From contig NC_037269.1 of NCBI RefSeq assembly GCF_000002425.4, forward strand, positions 1,606,560 to 1,670,559: a stretch of DNA of 64,000 nucleotides. Reading direction: 5' to 3'. Below are positions 46,560 to 58,939 of the stretch, in pieces. The notes beneath the pieces are model-generated. The model made no database searches. It was not told where the DNA came from and saw only the letters and a program-made list of their open reading frames with translations. The stretch comes from Physcomitrium patens. Lineage: Eukaryota > Streptophyta > Bryopsida > Funariales > Funariaceae. The position numbers and the translations under genes were made by a program. Position 1 is the first letter of the stretch; the number at the start of each line of letters is the position of its first letter.

Positions 46560-47535
46560 ACACTGAATAAAAAAGTTGTCATATAAAGAAAGGAAACTAG
46601 GAACAATACCATCAATAGTTAATTGCATCATTAAATATTATAAAGCTAAGAAGAAGCTGGAGATTAAGTAAAAGTTAGAATATCATGCATTCTCATTGAA
46701 AGATATGATTTTTACCTAGCATGATTGGTGCAAATAAAAGAGCAAAGTATTGTAGTAAAATGTGAGAGGGTTCTTTGAGAGGTTATAAATATCTTAGCTT
46801 CTTGTAACACAATAAGAAGGATGCTAAAGCAACAAAGAATATAATATATAATTAGAAAGAAGAAGTATCTTTTTTTAGAATGTCACAAATAATTAAAGCA
46901 TAAATAGATTAAAAATAAAATAAAATAAAATAAAGATTAGATGGAGGAATAATAGATGAAAGTTGTTTTTTAATATGTAAGTAAATTCAACATTATATAG
47001 TTTGATGGTCAAGAATATTGTTAGAAGAAGCAACCGGAATTCTTAAGCAATTGTATTGTTAATAAGATTATGAAGCATGGAGGAAGGAGAATCATGGTTT
47101 GAAGTTGCATGAGTTAAGAGGGCATTGGAGAACTCACCAAAATCAAAAGAAATATGAATAACAAATATTGTGAGAACATCTTACAAGACAAATTTAAGCA
47201 TATAAGTTCTAAAGTTTGAAAAAGAAGCAGTGGATGTTCTAATAGAATAATGATCTAAAGCATACTAGTAGGTCAATAGTGAAATACTCATAGTTTATAC
47301 AATCACAATATTGCCATGGAATCTACAATTCTTCAATAAGAATCCTATTGAACATTGGTGGAACAAAGTCGAGTGGTACCTTCGACTCCATTAAGACCTC
47401 TCAACTAGTAAGGATGACCTTTGAAAGAAGTTGTAGGAAGAATAGAACATCATTGAGATAAAAGTCATACAAAAGTTGGTAAAATCAATGTCCAACAGAG
47501 TGCAAACATTATTGAAGGTAAAAAGATAATATATC
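46560..47535 (+). pseudogene. Tc1-type transposase
   Basis: The helix-turn-helix stretch LGTIPSIVNCIIKYYK is at about 46597-46645. The catalytic domain keeps IIDESCF (first Asp, 46955-46957), KHGGRR-like and GHW traces, QWMF followed by NNDLKHTSR (second Asp, 47252-47254) and NPIEHWWNKVEW (Glu, 47350-47352), ending with IQKLVKSM and a basic stretch typical of Tc1 proteins. The distance between second Asp and Glu is 98 bases, 7 short of the 105 expected for DD34E, and a frameshift lies between them. About ten stops are present. Tc1 transposases cut and paste the element through its inverted repeats; this copy is dead. Confidence 0.78.
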
Positions 47536-47698
47536 AAATACCAATCAAATAACATAGCATTGATATAAAATAAATAAAAAATAAAATATATTTTTGCATC
47601 TTTATTGCAATTTTTCCAATATTATTCAACAAGATTTGTGTATCTCAAAACATAATAATGTAAAAATTCCAAAAATAATACAATACTTCAAATTCATA

Positions 47699-47875
47699 TT
47701 TTTACCATTTATTACTAGCTTGTAGGTCCAATCACCATAGAGATTGATGTGAAGATAGCTACATACTTTATTTAGACTATATTGGTATCATATGATATAA
47801 GTTTTTTTTGTTTCCAAAAAAATGTCAATTTTATACATTTGCAAAGTATATTACATTACTTTTGGAAGTTTTTGG
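47699..47875 (-). repeat. right inverted repeat of the Tc1-like element
   Basis: It is uninterrupted, unlike the left one, and pairs with 46380-46258 and 44448-44384 in that order. Confidence 0.85.
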
Positions 47876-48174
47876 TATTTTAAACTATGCAATCTAATTA
47901 TAAATTTTTTTATAGAAATTTTCTAAATTTATAAGACACAATAGAAATATCATATAATTCAAACATTCAAATCATAAATCATATAGCTATTAAGAAACTT
48001 CTACAAGACCATCTTGTTCATTAATATATAAGTAGGGAAGATTAAAATCATATAACATTATTTTCTCACTTTAGTATTACATCAAAATCTTTTTAGTCTT
48101 TTGTACTTAACAATAACTATTTTAATACATTCTTGTCTTATTATTAAATAAAATGAATTAGATCTTGTTTATTC

Positions 48175-48205
<31 letters not shown>

Positions 48206-49839
48206 GTGAATTTTTTAATAAGACTGTTTAAATACATGTCCAAAAATACATCTAAAATTTTATATTATTAAGCATAAAGATATAATATTAATCAAAAATA
48301 TAATTATAAATTATATGAATATTTTTTAACTATTTATTGATAACTATTACAAATTTTTTATAAATAAAATTTTAAAAAGAAGATAGTAATAAAATTATTA
48401 AAATTTAATATTTGATTGATTTTTTATTTCTTTGTATAAATTAATTGTATAATTTGTTTATCATAATTTTATACCTATTTTTTAAATAAGTAATATTTGA
48501 ATACTATTTTGTAATAATGTATTTATTTTGTAATAATCCCTTTTTTGATAGACTATATAATATTTTTTTAACATATAAGTTTGATCAAAATTTACCAAAA
48601 ATCAAAATTTAATGAAAAATTAAAAATTAAAATAAATTTTATTTTTTACATGTATTTTTTATAAATAATTTAAAATAATTTATTTTCTTATATAGAAAAA
48701 AAAATGAAATTTATTGATATTATATATTAACAAAAATATAAAAAAAATGATAATCATTTTTATTATTGCAGATGATTAATTCTATTCAACCATAAAAAAG
48801 TGGAATTGTTTTGGATATCACAATCATTTACTTAATATTATTAATATTAAATGATTTGATTTAGTTAAGCCTATAAATTATTTTTAAGTTTTAAATTATC
48901 ATGCCTATTGTAATATACAAACACGTAAAAAATAAGAATACAAGTTTCAAATGGTCAAAACATTAGATTTTCAAATAGTGTATCCAAAATCTGTCTTTGT
49001 TTAAAATAATATATTTACTTTTAATAAACACACATACTTAGCATATAAATTCAAAAGAATTGAAAAATCAGTATTCATAAATTATATTCAGAAGTAATTA
49101 AATCTTGCCCATATGTGACTTATAAAATACTATATGTGTGATCTTACATGTATTATGAAATCATGATATTTTTTTACTTTTGGATGGTATTTATAATTTT
49201 CGAGTACAATAGTGTATTAAATGTTGTAAGCAAACATACTTTAGAACTGCTTTTAATTACTACATAATTATATTGACATCATTAAACAAACTCCATGTAT
49301 TACCAGTTAAAATAACTGATGAAAAGTAAGTTATTTTCACAGAGGTTAAAATAAATTTTCAAACCATCTAGATTGATCCTTCCACAACGTTTTTTCAGTC
49401 CCTGTAAACAATAATATTCTCAAGTCTTGTGATTATACCAACAAACTTCAATCACTTTTAATGTATTTTGTTCAATGTCTATGCAGAAGTCAAAGCTATT
49501 TCATAGAAAATATAAGTGTTTAATCACAACCTGGTATCAAATTTTTTAGAGCTTTGCCAAAAATTCTCATCTAATGCAAAAGTCACATTCCCAGAATATT
49601 TTCATGTTGCTTTCTTCAAACAAATTAATACACATCTGTTCTCAAACTCTTCTTCAGTATTTTAGCTAGTATCCAACTCCTAGTCTAGTTTCTATGATAC
49701 CCCACATTTCCAGCATAAGAAATAATCAAGTAGCAATGAAAATTTATTTATTTATATTGAATGTTAGAAAGAGACTCATTTTTAACATGCCTTCATATAA
49801 ATCTGCAGAGGTAGTGACATTGAAAATGGAACCCATATA
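47876..49839. other. AT-rich intergenic stretch
   Basis: I find no gene or identifiable transposon. A (TA)n tract lies at 48183-48205. Composition changes at about 49850 towards the next gene. Confidence 0.5.
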
Positions 49840-50546
49840 ATGATGCGCCATGACTCAATAACCACGATCTTCATTTCTCCACTGCTGTTCATGTTATTCT
49901 TATCAGTAGTAATAGTAGTAGTAGTGGTCGTTGTAATAGTATTTTCCTACCGACTTCGCAAGAATATTGTTGGCAGGCATCTTATAACAATGGCTTTGAC
50001 AAAGAGCAGCAATGCTTTGATCTCAAAGCATCAAGCATTCATGAATCCATGCCTGTTTGAGAGAAGCATGCCTGTTTGTCTGGCATAAGGGAGAATTGGC
50101 AGCATGTTGATTGATTCACCAGCAATGGAGATCATGAAGCGGTGCGACCCGACGCAAACAGGTGGCCTTTGTAAGAAGGAACGGAGGATCTCGAAGACCA
50201 TGCCGAATGCAGACGTGCACGAAAAAGACATACGAGCACCGACTAGGGCAAGCAATCTCACTGTTAGAACAAAATCTCTCGCCTTCGAGCATAAGCACAA
50301 GCATCGAAACTGTGCATGTCGAAGTCGAGGTGATGGTGTGTGGTTGGTTTTGAGGAGCATGTACCTCGATAATCGATTGCCGAATTCCGGATCTGCAGTC
50401 AGAAGGGCAACCTTCATAGACCAGATTGCTTCTCCAGGGTGTGCAGGATACGCTTGTTCCACAAATCACAGGAATTTTTGGTGTTGGGATCCTTACCCCG
50501 CTTCAGATTTCCGACCTTGGGTGGTAGGAGACTCAGACATCGTGGC
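49840..50546 (+). promoter_or_regulatory. upstream and 5' untranslated region of the ISU gene
   Basis: A GC-richer island starts at about 49850 and contains a short (TAG)n run at 49903-49922. Several overlapping open frames on both strands (50031-50553) have no recognisable motif and differ in frame, so I take them as chance frames in the promoter and leader. The frame of the ISU protein is open upstream to 50439, but the residues before Met at 50547 do not look like a targeting peptide or a known domain. Confidence 0.4.
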
Positions 50547-52686
50547 ATGTTGAGCCGTTTCTCGTGCGGCTTCTTGCCGATCGCGGTGGTGCGACAGTTG
50601 CAGCGAGGCTGTGGGAAGCTGGTGTCACCGAAAACGTATCATGAGAAAGTGGTTGAGCATTATAACAATCCGCGCAACGTCGGCAGCTTCGACAAGGACA
50701 ATCCTGACGTTGGAACGGGGCTTGTAGGTGCTCCAGCGTGCGGCGATGTGATGAAGCTGCAAATCCGCGTGGATGAGAAGACTGGCAAGATAATTGACTC
50801 CTGTTTCAAGACTTTTGGCTGCGGATCGGCTATAGCGTCGTCTTCAGTAGGTATGATATTTCTGGCCATTCCCCTTCAGACGCATTCCATCTGCGTGCTG
50901 TGGGTATGTTTCGACAGCTTCCACACACTGTTCCACCCACTATGTGTGAAGAAACTGAGATTCTCTGCTGCGATTGTACATGCGCTCGTTCCGTGACTTC
51001 CCGCATCATCATCACCATCAATACCACCACTCATCGCTCTTCAAGGGGTTGGGCGTTCTTTGCAGCCACCGAATGGATCAAAGGGAGGCCAGAGAAGGAG
51101 GTACTCTCCATCAAGAACAGGTACGCTCAGGACAACCCATTACTTCGCACTATTAACAGTGAAAGCATCCCACCGTCTCCTTCTGACCTACTGCACTAAA
51201 ACTAAGAATTCCGAGCGCGATAGGGTTTCTAGGTAGAAGAACAAATTACATATATATATATATAAATATATATAATCAAATCCTAGTGTCCATTTGCCTA
51301 CGCTGCCCAATTCGTGTGTGGCAGTGACATGCAAGGTCATCGCCACAGCTGTAGATTCTAGATTCGACAGCGATAGCAGTGAATTCCGCAAAAAGGCACA
51401 GCGATGGAGTGAAAAAAAAAAAAAAAAAAAAAAAAAAAAGCAAAATTAACGGAAGGTCGATGCCGAGCGAAAGGATAGCCTCGCAGCATCGGAACCCACC
51501 ACGGCATAGCGACATTTTCAAAATTTATATGCAGAACTACCAACGGTCCTACGATTAGGGTTTCTCGCTTTTTAAGGTTTTCTCTCTGTACCGCGATCGT
51601 AAGTTACGGGTTATGAGAGTGAGTTGCATGTATGTGTGCCTTTATTGTGATTAGTTCATTACTTCTTTCCATTTTCGTGTTGAGCTTTGTCTTTATCTCA
51701 AAATAAAAATAAAAATACGTTGGGAATTTCAGGTTGTTTTTTTATAATATCTATTATACGGTTTTCTTTTTCTTTTTCCTTTTTTTCTTTTGGAAATAGG
51801 TTTACCAAGATCAATTATGGTGAATGGTGTATGTTGGGTTTATTTTTCATATCCAAAGGTAGGATGTAGAGAGATCATATCTAATGGTTTTCAATTCTTC
51901 CTTCAATTTTGGGTATTAAGCCATTTGGGATAATTATTTGTTGATAATATTTCTTGAATACATAGACATGTTGTAACATGAATGTAATTATACAATTGCC
52001 AAAGTAAGAATTTACAATATGCAATCATGCATTGTTTTCCAAATGATGTATGATGGAAAAAACAAACAACAACAAGCAATAAGTACACATATTATTGCAT
52101 ATTTTGTATGTATTTGAATACATTTACAGTAAAAATTGTGAAGTGGTCCTATGGGGCATTGTGAATGTCATACTCTATAGAAATAAAGCAACAAATATAT
52201 TGAAAGACAAAAGGAACTTGATAAACATTTCGTGTGTGACTCATGAGAGTTATCCTGCACAGAATAACTTAAATATTCATTTGAGAAGAACATGACTTTA
52301 GACACATCAAACAGATAACATCACTCTCATGTTTCTTCTTATAGGAAAAGAAAAAGGAAAAAAAGAAGGGGGGGGGTCTACATTATAACATTTGAATATT
52401 ATATGTATAAGATTACATAAAGAAACAAGGTTTTTATTTATTTTTATATTAATCAAAAGTAACAATTACTATCATTTATTTGTTTTTATTTTATTTTTTA
52501 TTTGTCAGTGACATAGCAAAGTATCTCGTTCTTCCACCAGTGAAGCTACACTGCAGTATGCTTGCTGAAGATGCAATCAAAGCAGCCATCAAAGATTATC
52601 AGTCAAAACAAATCTTGGTAATAATAACAATGGTACTTAAAATAGAAATAGAAATAATAATGGTACACCACTTCATTAATACATGA
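50547..52686 (+). CDS. ISU1: mitochondrial iron-sulfur cluster scaffold protein ISU/IscU, three coding exons
   Basis: ISU proteins hold the nascent [2Fe-2S] cluster in mitochondria and pass it on through HSP70/HSP20-type chaperones. Exons 50547-50850, 51066-51120 and 52509-52686 join in phase (GTATGA, GTACGC donors; TTTGCAG, TTTGTCAG acceptors) to 178 residues. Residues 1-30 are Arg-rich and lack acids, as in mitochondrial presequences. The core shows YHEKVVEHYNNPRNVGSFDK, GAPACGD with the first ligand Cys and the Asp, FKTFGCGSAIASSSV with the second Cys, and LPPVKLHCSMLAEDAI, which joins the chaperone-binding LPPVK motif to the third Cys. Exon 3 reads on past KDYQSKQ into a hydrophobic tail unlike the family; a donor-like GGTAATA at 52617 may instead end the exon, so the last 20 or so residues are uncertain. 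Symbol by family; paralogue not determined. Confidence 0.9.
51121..52508 (+). other. intron 2 of the ISU gene
   Basis: The intron is 1388 bases. Its first 540 bases have genic composition and contain TAGGGTTT twice (51221-51228, 51556-51563), an A run of about 29 (51412-51440) and a donor-like GTAAGT at 51599. The remainder is AT-rich with a G run at about 52369-52376. Confidence 0.75.
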
Positions 52687-53164
52687 TCATTCAGATGAAT
52701 AACATACTAATGTTATGTTCACAATTCTCTAAACAAACTTTTAGAGATTATGTAATGTATGCATCTAGTTGGAAAATTTCAAAAAATTACTTACTTAAAG
52801 AATCAACAATGTTATTTTGAAAAGTTAGGGTAAATTTAGAGAAGATAAAGAATGTGGGTTTTCCTTAAATACTATAATCGTTTTAAACTTGAAATTTTAC
52901 ACAGACTGAATAAAAGTAGAAACAAGGTGAAATAATACATAAAATATCAGAAGTCGTAACAGCAGACAAATCTTAAACCAAAAGTTGAAAATAAAATAGA
53001 GATAAACACAAATCAATCAAACAACTCAAGATATTATCATTTAAATATTTTATACTATGTAAATGTCTCAATCACATTTTTTTTTTTTTCTATAAACATA
53101 TTGATGAATGTTTTTCTTTATATATGTATACACACACAAACTTATATATATATATATATATATA
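52687..53164. other. intergenic, AT-rich
   Basis: Likely 3' untranslated region of the ISU gene and flank. No other gene is seen; a T run at 53079-53089 and (TA)n at 53143-53166 are the only features. Confidence 0.4.
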
Positions 53165-53488
53165 TATTTATGGAGAATTGTTAGGTGGACACCCCCATTT
53201 TATTCTGTGGACAACCCAGTGCCACACATCTCTGCACATGCACAATAAAACTCTTATTAATGTTATTAAAAAATTAATTAGGGTAACAAAAATAAAACTT
53301 TGATTTTAGTTGATTACATTTTTAAACGTATTTAAAGTAATTTCTTTATACATTTTAAAAGATTATTAATTTCATTTAGAAGTTCTTTTAGTGTAAATTT
53401 ATCCTAAAACTTTACAGTGTTACTAAGAAATTGTGTGTGTGGAGGTGTGTGGCACAAGATATGTCAGCATAGCAATTCCCTATTTATG
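53165..53488. mobile_element. MITE-like element with 8-bp target duplication
   Basis: TATTTATG stands at 53165-53172 and 53481-53488. Between them, 308 bases begin GAGAATTGTTAGGTGGACAC and end in the reverse complement of GGGAATTGCTATGCTGACAT, 14 of 20 positions agreeing. Farther in, GTGCCACACA (53220-53229) is mirrored by TGTGTGGCAC (53445-53454). There is no open frame. The 8-bp duplication fits the hAT superfamily, but the terminal bases are not a clear hAT signature. Confidence 0.65.
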
Positions 53489-56400
53489 TTTTTAAAAAAT
53501 TATTATGTTATTTACAAAAAAATATTAAACTATAAAATTTAATCACGGATTGTATATGAAGGGCTTGTAACTTGTTCAAATTTATTTACATTGCTTAAGA
53601 TTTAATGCTAAATGATAGCTTCAAAGTAGAGGTCACATTTTGAGTAGGTAATTTTGGAAAAGAAAAGGAAAACTTTGATATTAAAAAAGAAAGAAAGGAA
53701 GTATGGTTTGATTTTTCAAACTAATATTTACTAAGTCTTCAAAATAAAATAAAAATTATGACATAGAGTTTTTAGAACATAAATTATATATCACATATTT
53801 TCGAGCACATCCAAAATTCAAGAAGATAATTTTGAAAAAGGTTTGAAAATGTCAATTTCTAACATGATTTATTAACAAAGATAACATGCATGAGTACTAC
53901 AATTGTTAAATGTGACCTCTATTATTGATAATGAAACTGTTTGCAGGGTTTTTGTAAAAGCTTCTTCATGATTATATATATATAAATTGATTGGTTAGTA
54001 GATTGCAAATATTATGTTTGTTTACAGAGGTTTAGGGTACACAATATGTTTACACTTTATTTCCTTCTATGCTACTTTTGCATCAATACCTTTAATACAA
54101 TCAACTTGAATCATTTTTCATACTCCATTTAAATGTTAAAATGGTAATAATAATAATAATAATAATCTTGTTCATTGTTATATGTTATGCATGTTTGGAA
54201 ATACTTATGTATGAATACAATTAATTAATATACACTACATCATTGGTTTTAGAACCTACTGCAGAGTTAATAATTATATATCAGTATGATGAGTCCAGCA
54301 AAACATACATGTTCTTAACTAGAACACACCAATTATGGTGAATGGCTCCATATCATTCCCCACAAGGTTGTTAAAATTTTCTCCTCTAAAATGATAGTCT
54401 GTATATTTTCTAATATTTAAAAATAAATAAAAATAAGCTGGGAACAACACTCAATTATAAAAGAATCTAGAGTACTACAGTTCAAAATCATAGAGCCTAG
54501 AAAACATCATGCAAAGACAGCTGTTTTAAACCTTAAGGTCAATATTGTAAAAACAAATATACATTCGGTACTCTTACTTCACTCAGTAAAGGTCAAAAAT
54601 TATACCTATGTGATTAGTAGTGTAATCTTAAACACATCACTAATTAGTTTCTTTGAATGGTAAGAATTGTGTTTAGTTTCAAAGTAGAAGATATTTTGTA
54701 GTTTTAACCAACATTAGACTTTGGAAATAAAAATAACTAAAAATTCAAGTTCACAAGGATTATTGCCTATCTAAAGCACATACAATTTTTGTCAATATGA
54801 TTACATGCTTTTGTGGGTATGTATGTGTGAGTATCTTTTTTTGCACATACTTCAATCAATATTGCAAAAACAATAGCAACACTCATCCTCTCTATTGCTC
54901 AAATCTTGATCAATCTTTATTTATTTTTCTTCATTACAAAGCTAGGGCTTCATATATATATATATATATATATATAAGGGACTGCTTTAGAGTATTTGTG
55001 TTGATTTTGTAACAATGATTGATTGGGTTTTTCATATTCAATAATCACAAACTTCTGAGCTTTCACTTCTTTGTTTTTATTCATTAGCATTCAGTTTATT
55101 GATACAAAGATCTAATCAATGACCTTAACTTTTAATATTGTTTTAAAACAATGTGTCACAACAGAGTTATTTTTTGCTTCATCTTGTTCGCCCAGAATTT
55201 TAAAAAATCAAAAAAATAACTTCTAAAATTTTAAATCTTCAGATACCATTTTAAATAGATATATTGATAAATCCTTAAAGGCTAATTCAATTATTTTTCT
55301 TATAATTTTCTTCATTATCTAAAATAAGGATTCCTTCAGAAAAAAAAATATATATATATACACTAAGAGAACTGTAAAATAATCTAGAGATGAGAATTGT
55401 ATTCTGGTTACAGATTACTAAGGAAAAGATAATGAAAGAAATAAAGAAAGAACAACCCAAAGAAAATAAATAAATTAATAAACTAAATGGCAAGAGAGTC
55501 ACATTTTAAACTTCAATTTCAGACTGCAGTGCTGGTGTGTTCAAAAGGTATGATCGATCATCTTAGAAGCTATATTATTATTGATTATTTTTAGTCATAT
55601 ATGTGCACAATCCATCATTATAATTATTCTGATGGAAAATGTAAATTTGTTGTAGAAATAGAAAAAAATCTTATGTGATTTTACTAAGATGGCATCAAAA
55701 GGTGTGGTAATTTACATGGGCTTGGAAATTAAAAAAAAAAATGAAAAGGAATTTCTAAAATTTCTTTAACAAATATTATTTTTAGTAATCTATTATTTTG
55801 TTTGTAGAAAAAATTTGAGCTTTTAGAAGGGAAAAAAAAAAAAAAAAAAAGTGCATGGATTTTGAAAGTTTTGAATAGTATGTAGTTGAAAATAACACCT
55901 TTGATTGAAAATCAAGATGGGTAACAAAATTTGAAAGGTATTTGAGTGAGTTGGCAATAATTCATTGTGTGCTAAAGCTATGTCATACTATAATTATTTG
56001 TAATTGTAATTGATTGTAAAAATTGCATGCAAATTTCGATGTATTTTATTAAAAAAAAGTGTTACATATCACTTCATTAATACTATATATATATATATAT
56101 ATATATAGTTGTTAAAGCCATACCTCATTGTTGTTTAATGCAATATCTATTTCATGATTGATTCTATCCATCCTCCTCTTTATTGTTGTTCCTAGTAATA
56201 TGTCTCAATTTTCCTCTCTTATTCCAAACTCCTATAATTTTTGTTCTGAGTCCCTTGTATCTATTTCTCTCCCTTGTTTCAAACTTCTTCCATCATTGTT
56301 CTTAGTTTCATGTTTCAATTCTCCTCCCTTCTCATCCTTCTTATCTCTCATTCTATGTATTGACTACTTGTTGCATTTTTCAATCCTAGTACTTATGTTT

Positions 56401-57023
56401 GCATAAAATTACATAGATACTACTAGGATTATTTGGATACTTTTGGTATATTACTTAGATCAGTGAAGACTTAGATTAGTTTCCTAGAATGTGATCTTCT
56501 AAAGAAGTCTCATAGATGGTCATTAAGTATTATATAATAAGTTAGTTGCCAAGGATAATAAATCTTGTTGCCAATTTTTAGTGGCAGGCAACTGAAAAAG
56601 ATGATTAGTCTTGTGCTAATATGAGTAACATCACAATAAGTCCTAAGAGCTAGTAATCATTTTTGAAGGAGACCAATGTTCTTAGTACTGTCAAGCTAAT
56701 ATCTTATTTTTTGAAATACAAGGTAGAGAGAAGTATTTTCTAAGGGTGTTCAAGCTTTGTCTAATCAACTACTATTATAATAGTCATTTACACTTGATTT
56801 CTATTGGAAGCTCATATAAAATTCTTAATAAACTTAAAAGGGATGTGGATCTCATTTGTAATATCGACTAAGGAGTCATAACATCTTTGATTGAAGTATA
56901 AAAATAGAATTGATTAGTACATTATACCGTAGAGGACTTAAAAGAATTGGAGACAAAGTATATTAATTTATATTGATTGGTTGCAAGGAATACTTAAGAA
57001 CAAGGAATGAAGTATAAAAATAA
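53489..57023. other. long AT-rich intergenic stretch
   Basis: I see no supported gene. Simple repeats: (AAT)n at 54144-54168, (TA)n at 54954-54976, 55350-55358 and 56086-56108, A run at 55829-55849. An open frame at 56158-56406 is Ser/Leu/Phe-rich low-complexity and has no motif. Bases 56400-57020 have a slightly higher coding-like texture, but no domain can be named. Confidence 0.45.
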
Positions 57024-57028
57024 TGACA

Positions 57029-57062
<34 letters not shown>

Positions 57063-57581
57063 ATATATATATTTTTTAATATTTAATTATATAATTAAAT
57101 AAAAATAGATAAAAATAGATTTATTTTGTAATATTTTTTAAAAAAACTTCTTAAAAGCTTCATAGATGCTATTATGACTTTACATGTGTTTATAGTTGAT
57201 TGATAAGTTAGAAACTTGGTCAACAAATTAACTATGTATTGATAGCTTATAAAAACAAGCTAACTATGTGGTACACATATAGAAAACTTACATTGTAAGT
57301 TGAGATATGGGTCTTATAAAATCAACATGTTTTGGAGGTCTTATAAGACATGGCCACATAGCTCCTAGTTAAGAATATATATAGAAGCAAGAGTGAAGCC
57401 TTCTTCACTCTTATCAACACCTTTCTAATCTTTAGTCTTATTTTAAGACTTTCTAGTTTTCTTGTCTTTAGCTATAGCTATTTTAGTTTAGTACCATATT
57501 ATCTTTGGATGAGTTTTTAATCTTTTTCAATGACAAATGAGTATATTGAGGTTTCTTTCTTTGAGATTCATATCCTTGACA
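57024..57581 (+). repeat. 5' LTR of the + strand chromovirus
   Basis: It starts TGACAAGATATATATA and ends TATCCTTGACA. The interior matches the reverse complement of 33821-34368 and 39342-39886 (for example ATATATAGAAGCAAGAGTGAAG at about 57385). A (TA)n tract expands its first 50 bases. Confidence 0.75.
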
Positions 57582-57759
57582 ATTTGACAAGAGTCCTAAC
57601 TCATTATTCTTGTCTTGTTTTAGAAGTGAGTAGATTATCTCACTTCTATTGTTGTATTTTGAAGGTTGTGTATTATCCACTTTTAAACAAATTATTTGAT
57701 TTTCTAACACTGATTTTTTTCTAAAAAAGAGCGAATTTTTCTTTTTTGTAGAAATTTTC

Positions 57760-57771
57760 ATTTGATATTAG
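57760..57771 (+). other. second candidate primer-binding site
   Basis: TGATATTAGAAG resembles TGGTATCAGAGC with transitions. It lies 178 bases after the LTR end as I set it, so either the LTR is longer or this is the gag leader; the homologous place in the older copy is at about 33685-33702 (minus). Confidence 0.3.
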
Positions 57772-58079
57772 AAGTTGGAGATTATTCTCCTCTAATTTAA
57801 CTTGTGGATTTATTGAGTTAATTTGAATGTGAAGAAAACATCATAGATACTACTTTTGAAAAAAGTGAGAATAGATTTGTAACTTTTATAAATCTTTACA
57901 AATTTGTCAACTTTTTTAAAATAAAAATTTCGTGTATTACTAATACTTACTAAAGAAATATTAATCTTAAGGCTAAAAAAGAAGTTTAAAGTCTACATCA
58001 AGAAATTGTATAGTTGAAGGAAGCAAGTAGATTGACATTACAACCAAATCCAAGAAGTTATATTTTAGAAGTGCAATAG

Positions 58080-58880
58080 GGACAAAGATTAGTATGTATG
58101 AGAAGTTTGATGGAATAAGATCAAAATTTTGATAATTTTTGCAAGAAGTCAAGCTCTACTTAAGGTTTTATTTCTTCTAATATCTTGATAGATTTACTCA
58201 AGTTGAGTTCATAGGTACTATTTTATCTAGAATTACTTTCTCTTTATTTGCATCTTTGATAGAAAAGATTCAGGATTTCTTTAAGATTTGAATTCATTCC
58301 TAGAAGTTTCATAGCTATATTAAAAAAAATTGATAAAAAAATAGGAGAAACCAAGCTCTTATTTTTACAACAAAGATCATGGTCAATCACCAAATATGTT
58401 GCTAAATTCTAAAACTTCTCTTATAACATGGGATAAAATGACAAAGCCCTTATCAATTAATTTTGATATGGGTTAAAAGACAATGTCAAAGATTTATTAT
58501 TTATAATGTTGAAAGCAAAATCTTTGAAAAGATTTATTGCTCAAGCCATTGCATACAATAATCAATTCTTTTAAAGGCATCAAGAACAAAGATTTGGTTG
58601 GAGAAGAATAAATCAAGAAATAAAAGCAATTCCTAGGTTTTTAAAAACTTATTCATCAAGGTCAAAACCAATGCAAAGTAATATGATATGTTTTAAATTA
58701 CATATTGAGCAAGAAAAGACTTGTCATCATAAAGACAATTTATGCCTATATTATGGAGAATCCAAGTACTCTCTTCAATATTGTCAAAAGAAGCAACTCA
58801 ATCAAAAAATAAAAAGTATGGTTGCCATAGATGATGATGTATTGAAAAACAAATCTCTTCAGTTACAATAAAAAAATGAA
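58080..58880 (+). pseudogene. gag of the + strand chromovirus
   Basis: Bases 58095-58140 (YEKFDGIRSKF, with indels) match the gag of the minus-strand copy near 38880. The open piece 58671-58871 ends gag with a zinc-knuckle-like stretch from 58743: C-L-Y-Y-G-E-S-K-Y-S-L-Q-Y-C, in which the second Cys and the His are replaced by Tyr as in the minus-strand copy. Confidence 0.65.
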
Positions 58881-58939
58881 AAAATTTAGATTTTTATGCA
58901 ATTCTTAATAAAGGTTTTATTCTATCCTCAAATTTCTTA

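Larger units (their letters stand above)
44384..47875 (+). mobile_element. Tc1-like DNA transposon with long inverted repeats and nested solo LTR
   Basis: Inverted repeats of about 175-190 bases enclose a transposase pseudogene. The right repeat is 47699-47875; the left repeat is split by a solo LTR into 44384-44448 and 46254-46380. Without the LTR the element is about 1.7 kb, the usual size of Tc1/mariner elements. TA dinucleotides stand at both ends (44382-44383 and 47876-47877), as expected for this superfamily. The element is old: both repeats have diverged by many transitions. Confidence 0.8.

Noticed and set aside
50031-50553. Open frames of 117-149 residues on both strands before the ISU gene
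   Set aside because: Long frames arise by chance in this GC-richer stretch; no domain is seen and the frames conflict with each other.
51412-51440. Poly(A) tail of a processed pseudogene or LINE/SINE
   Set aside because: No retrocopy body or target duplication is visible next to it; treated as an A run in intron 2.
56158-56406. Ser/Leu/Phe-rich open frame
   Set aside because: Translation of a pyrimidine-rich low-complexity tract; not supported as a protein.
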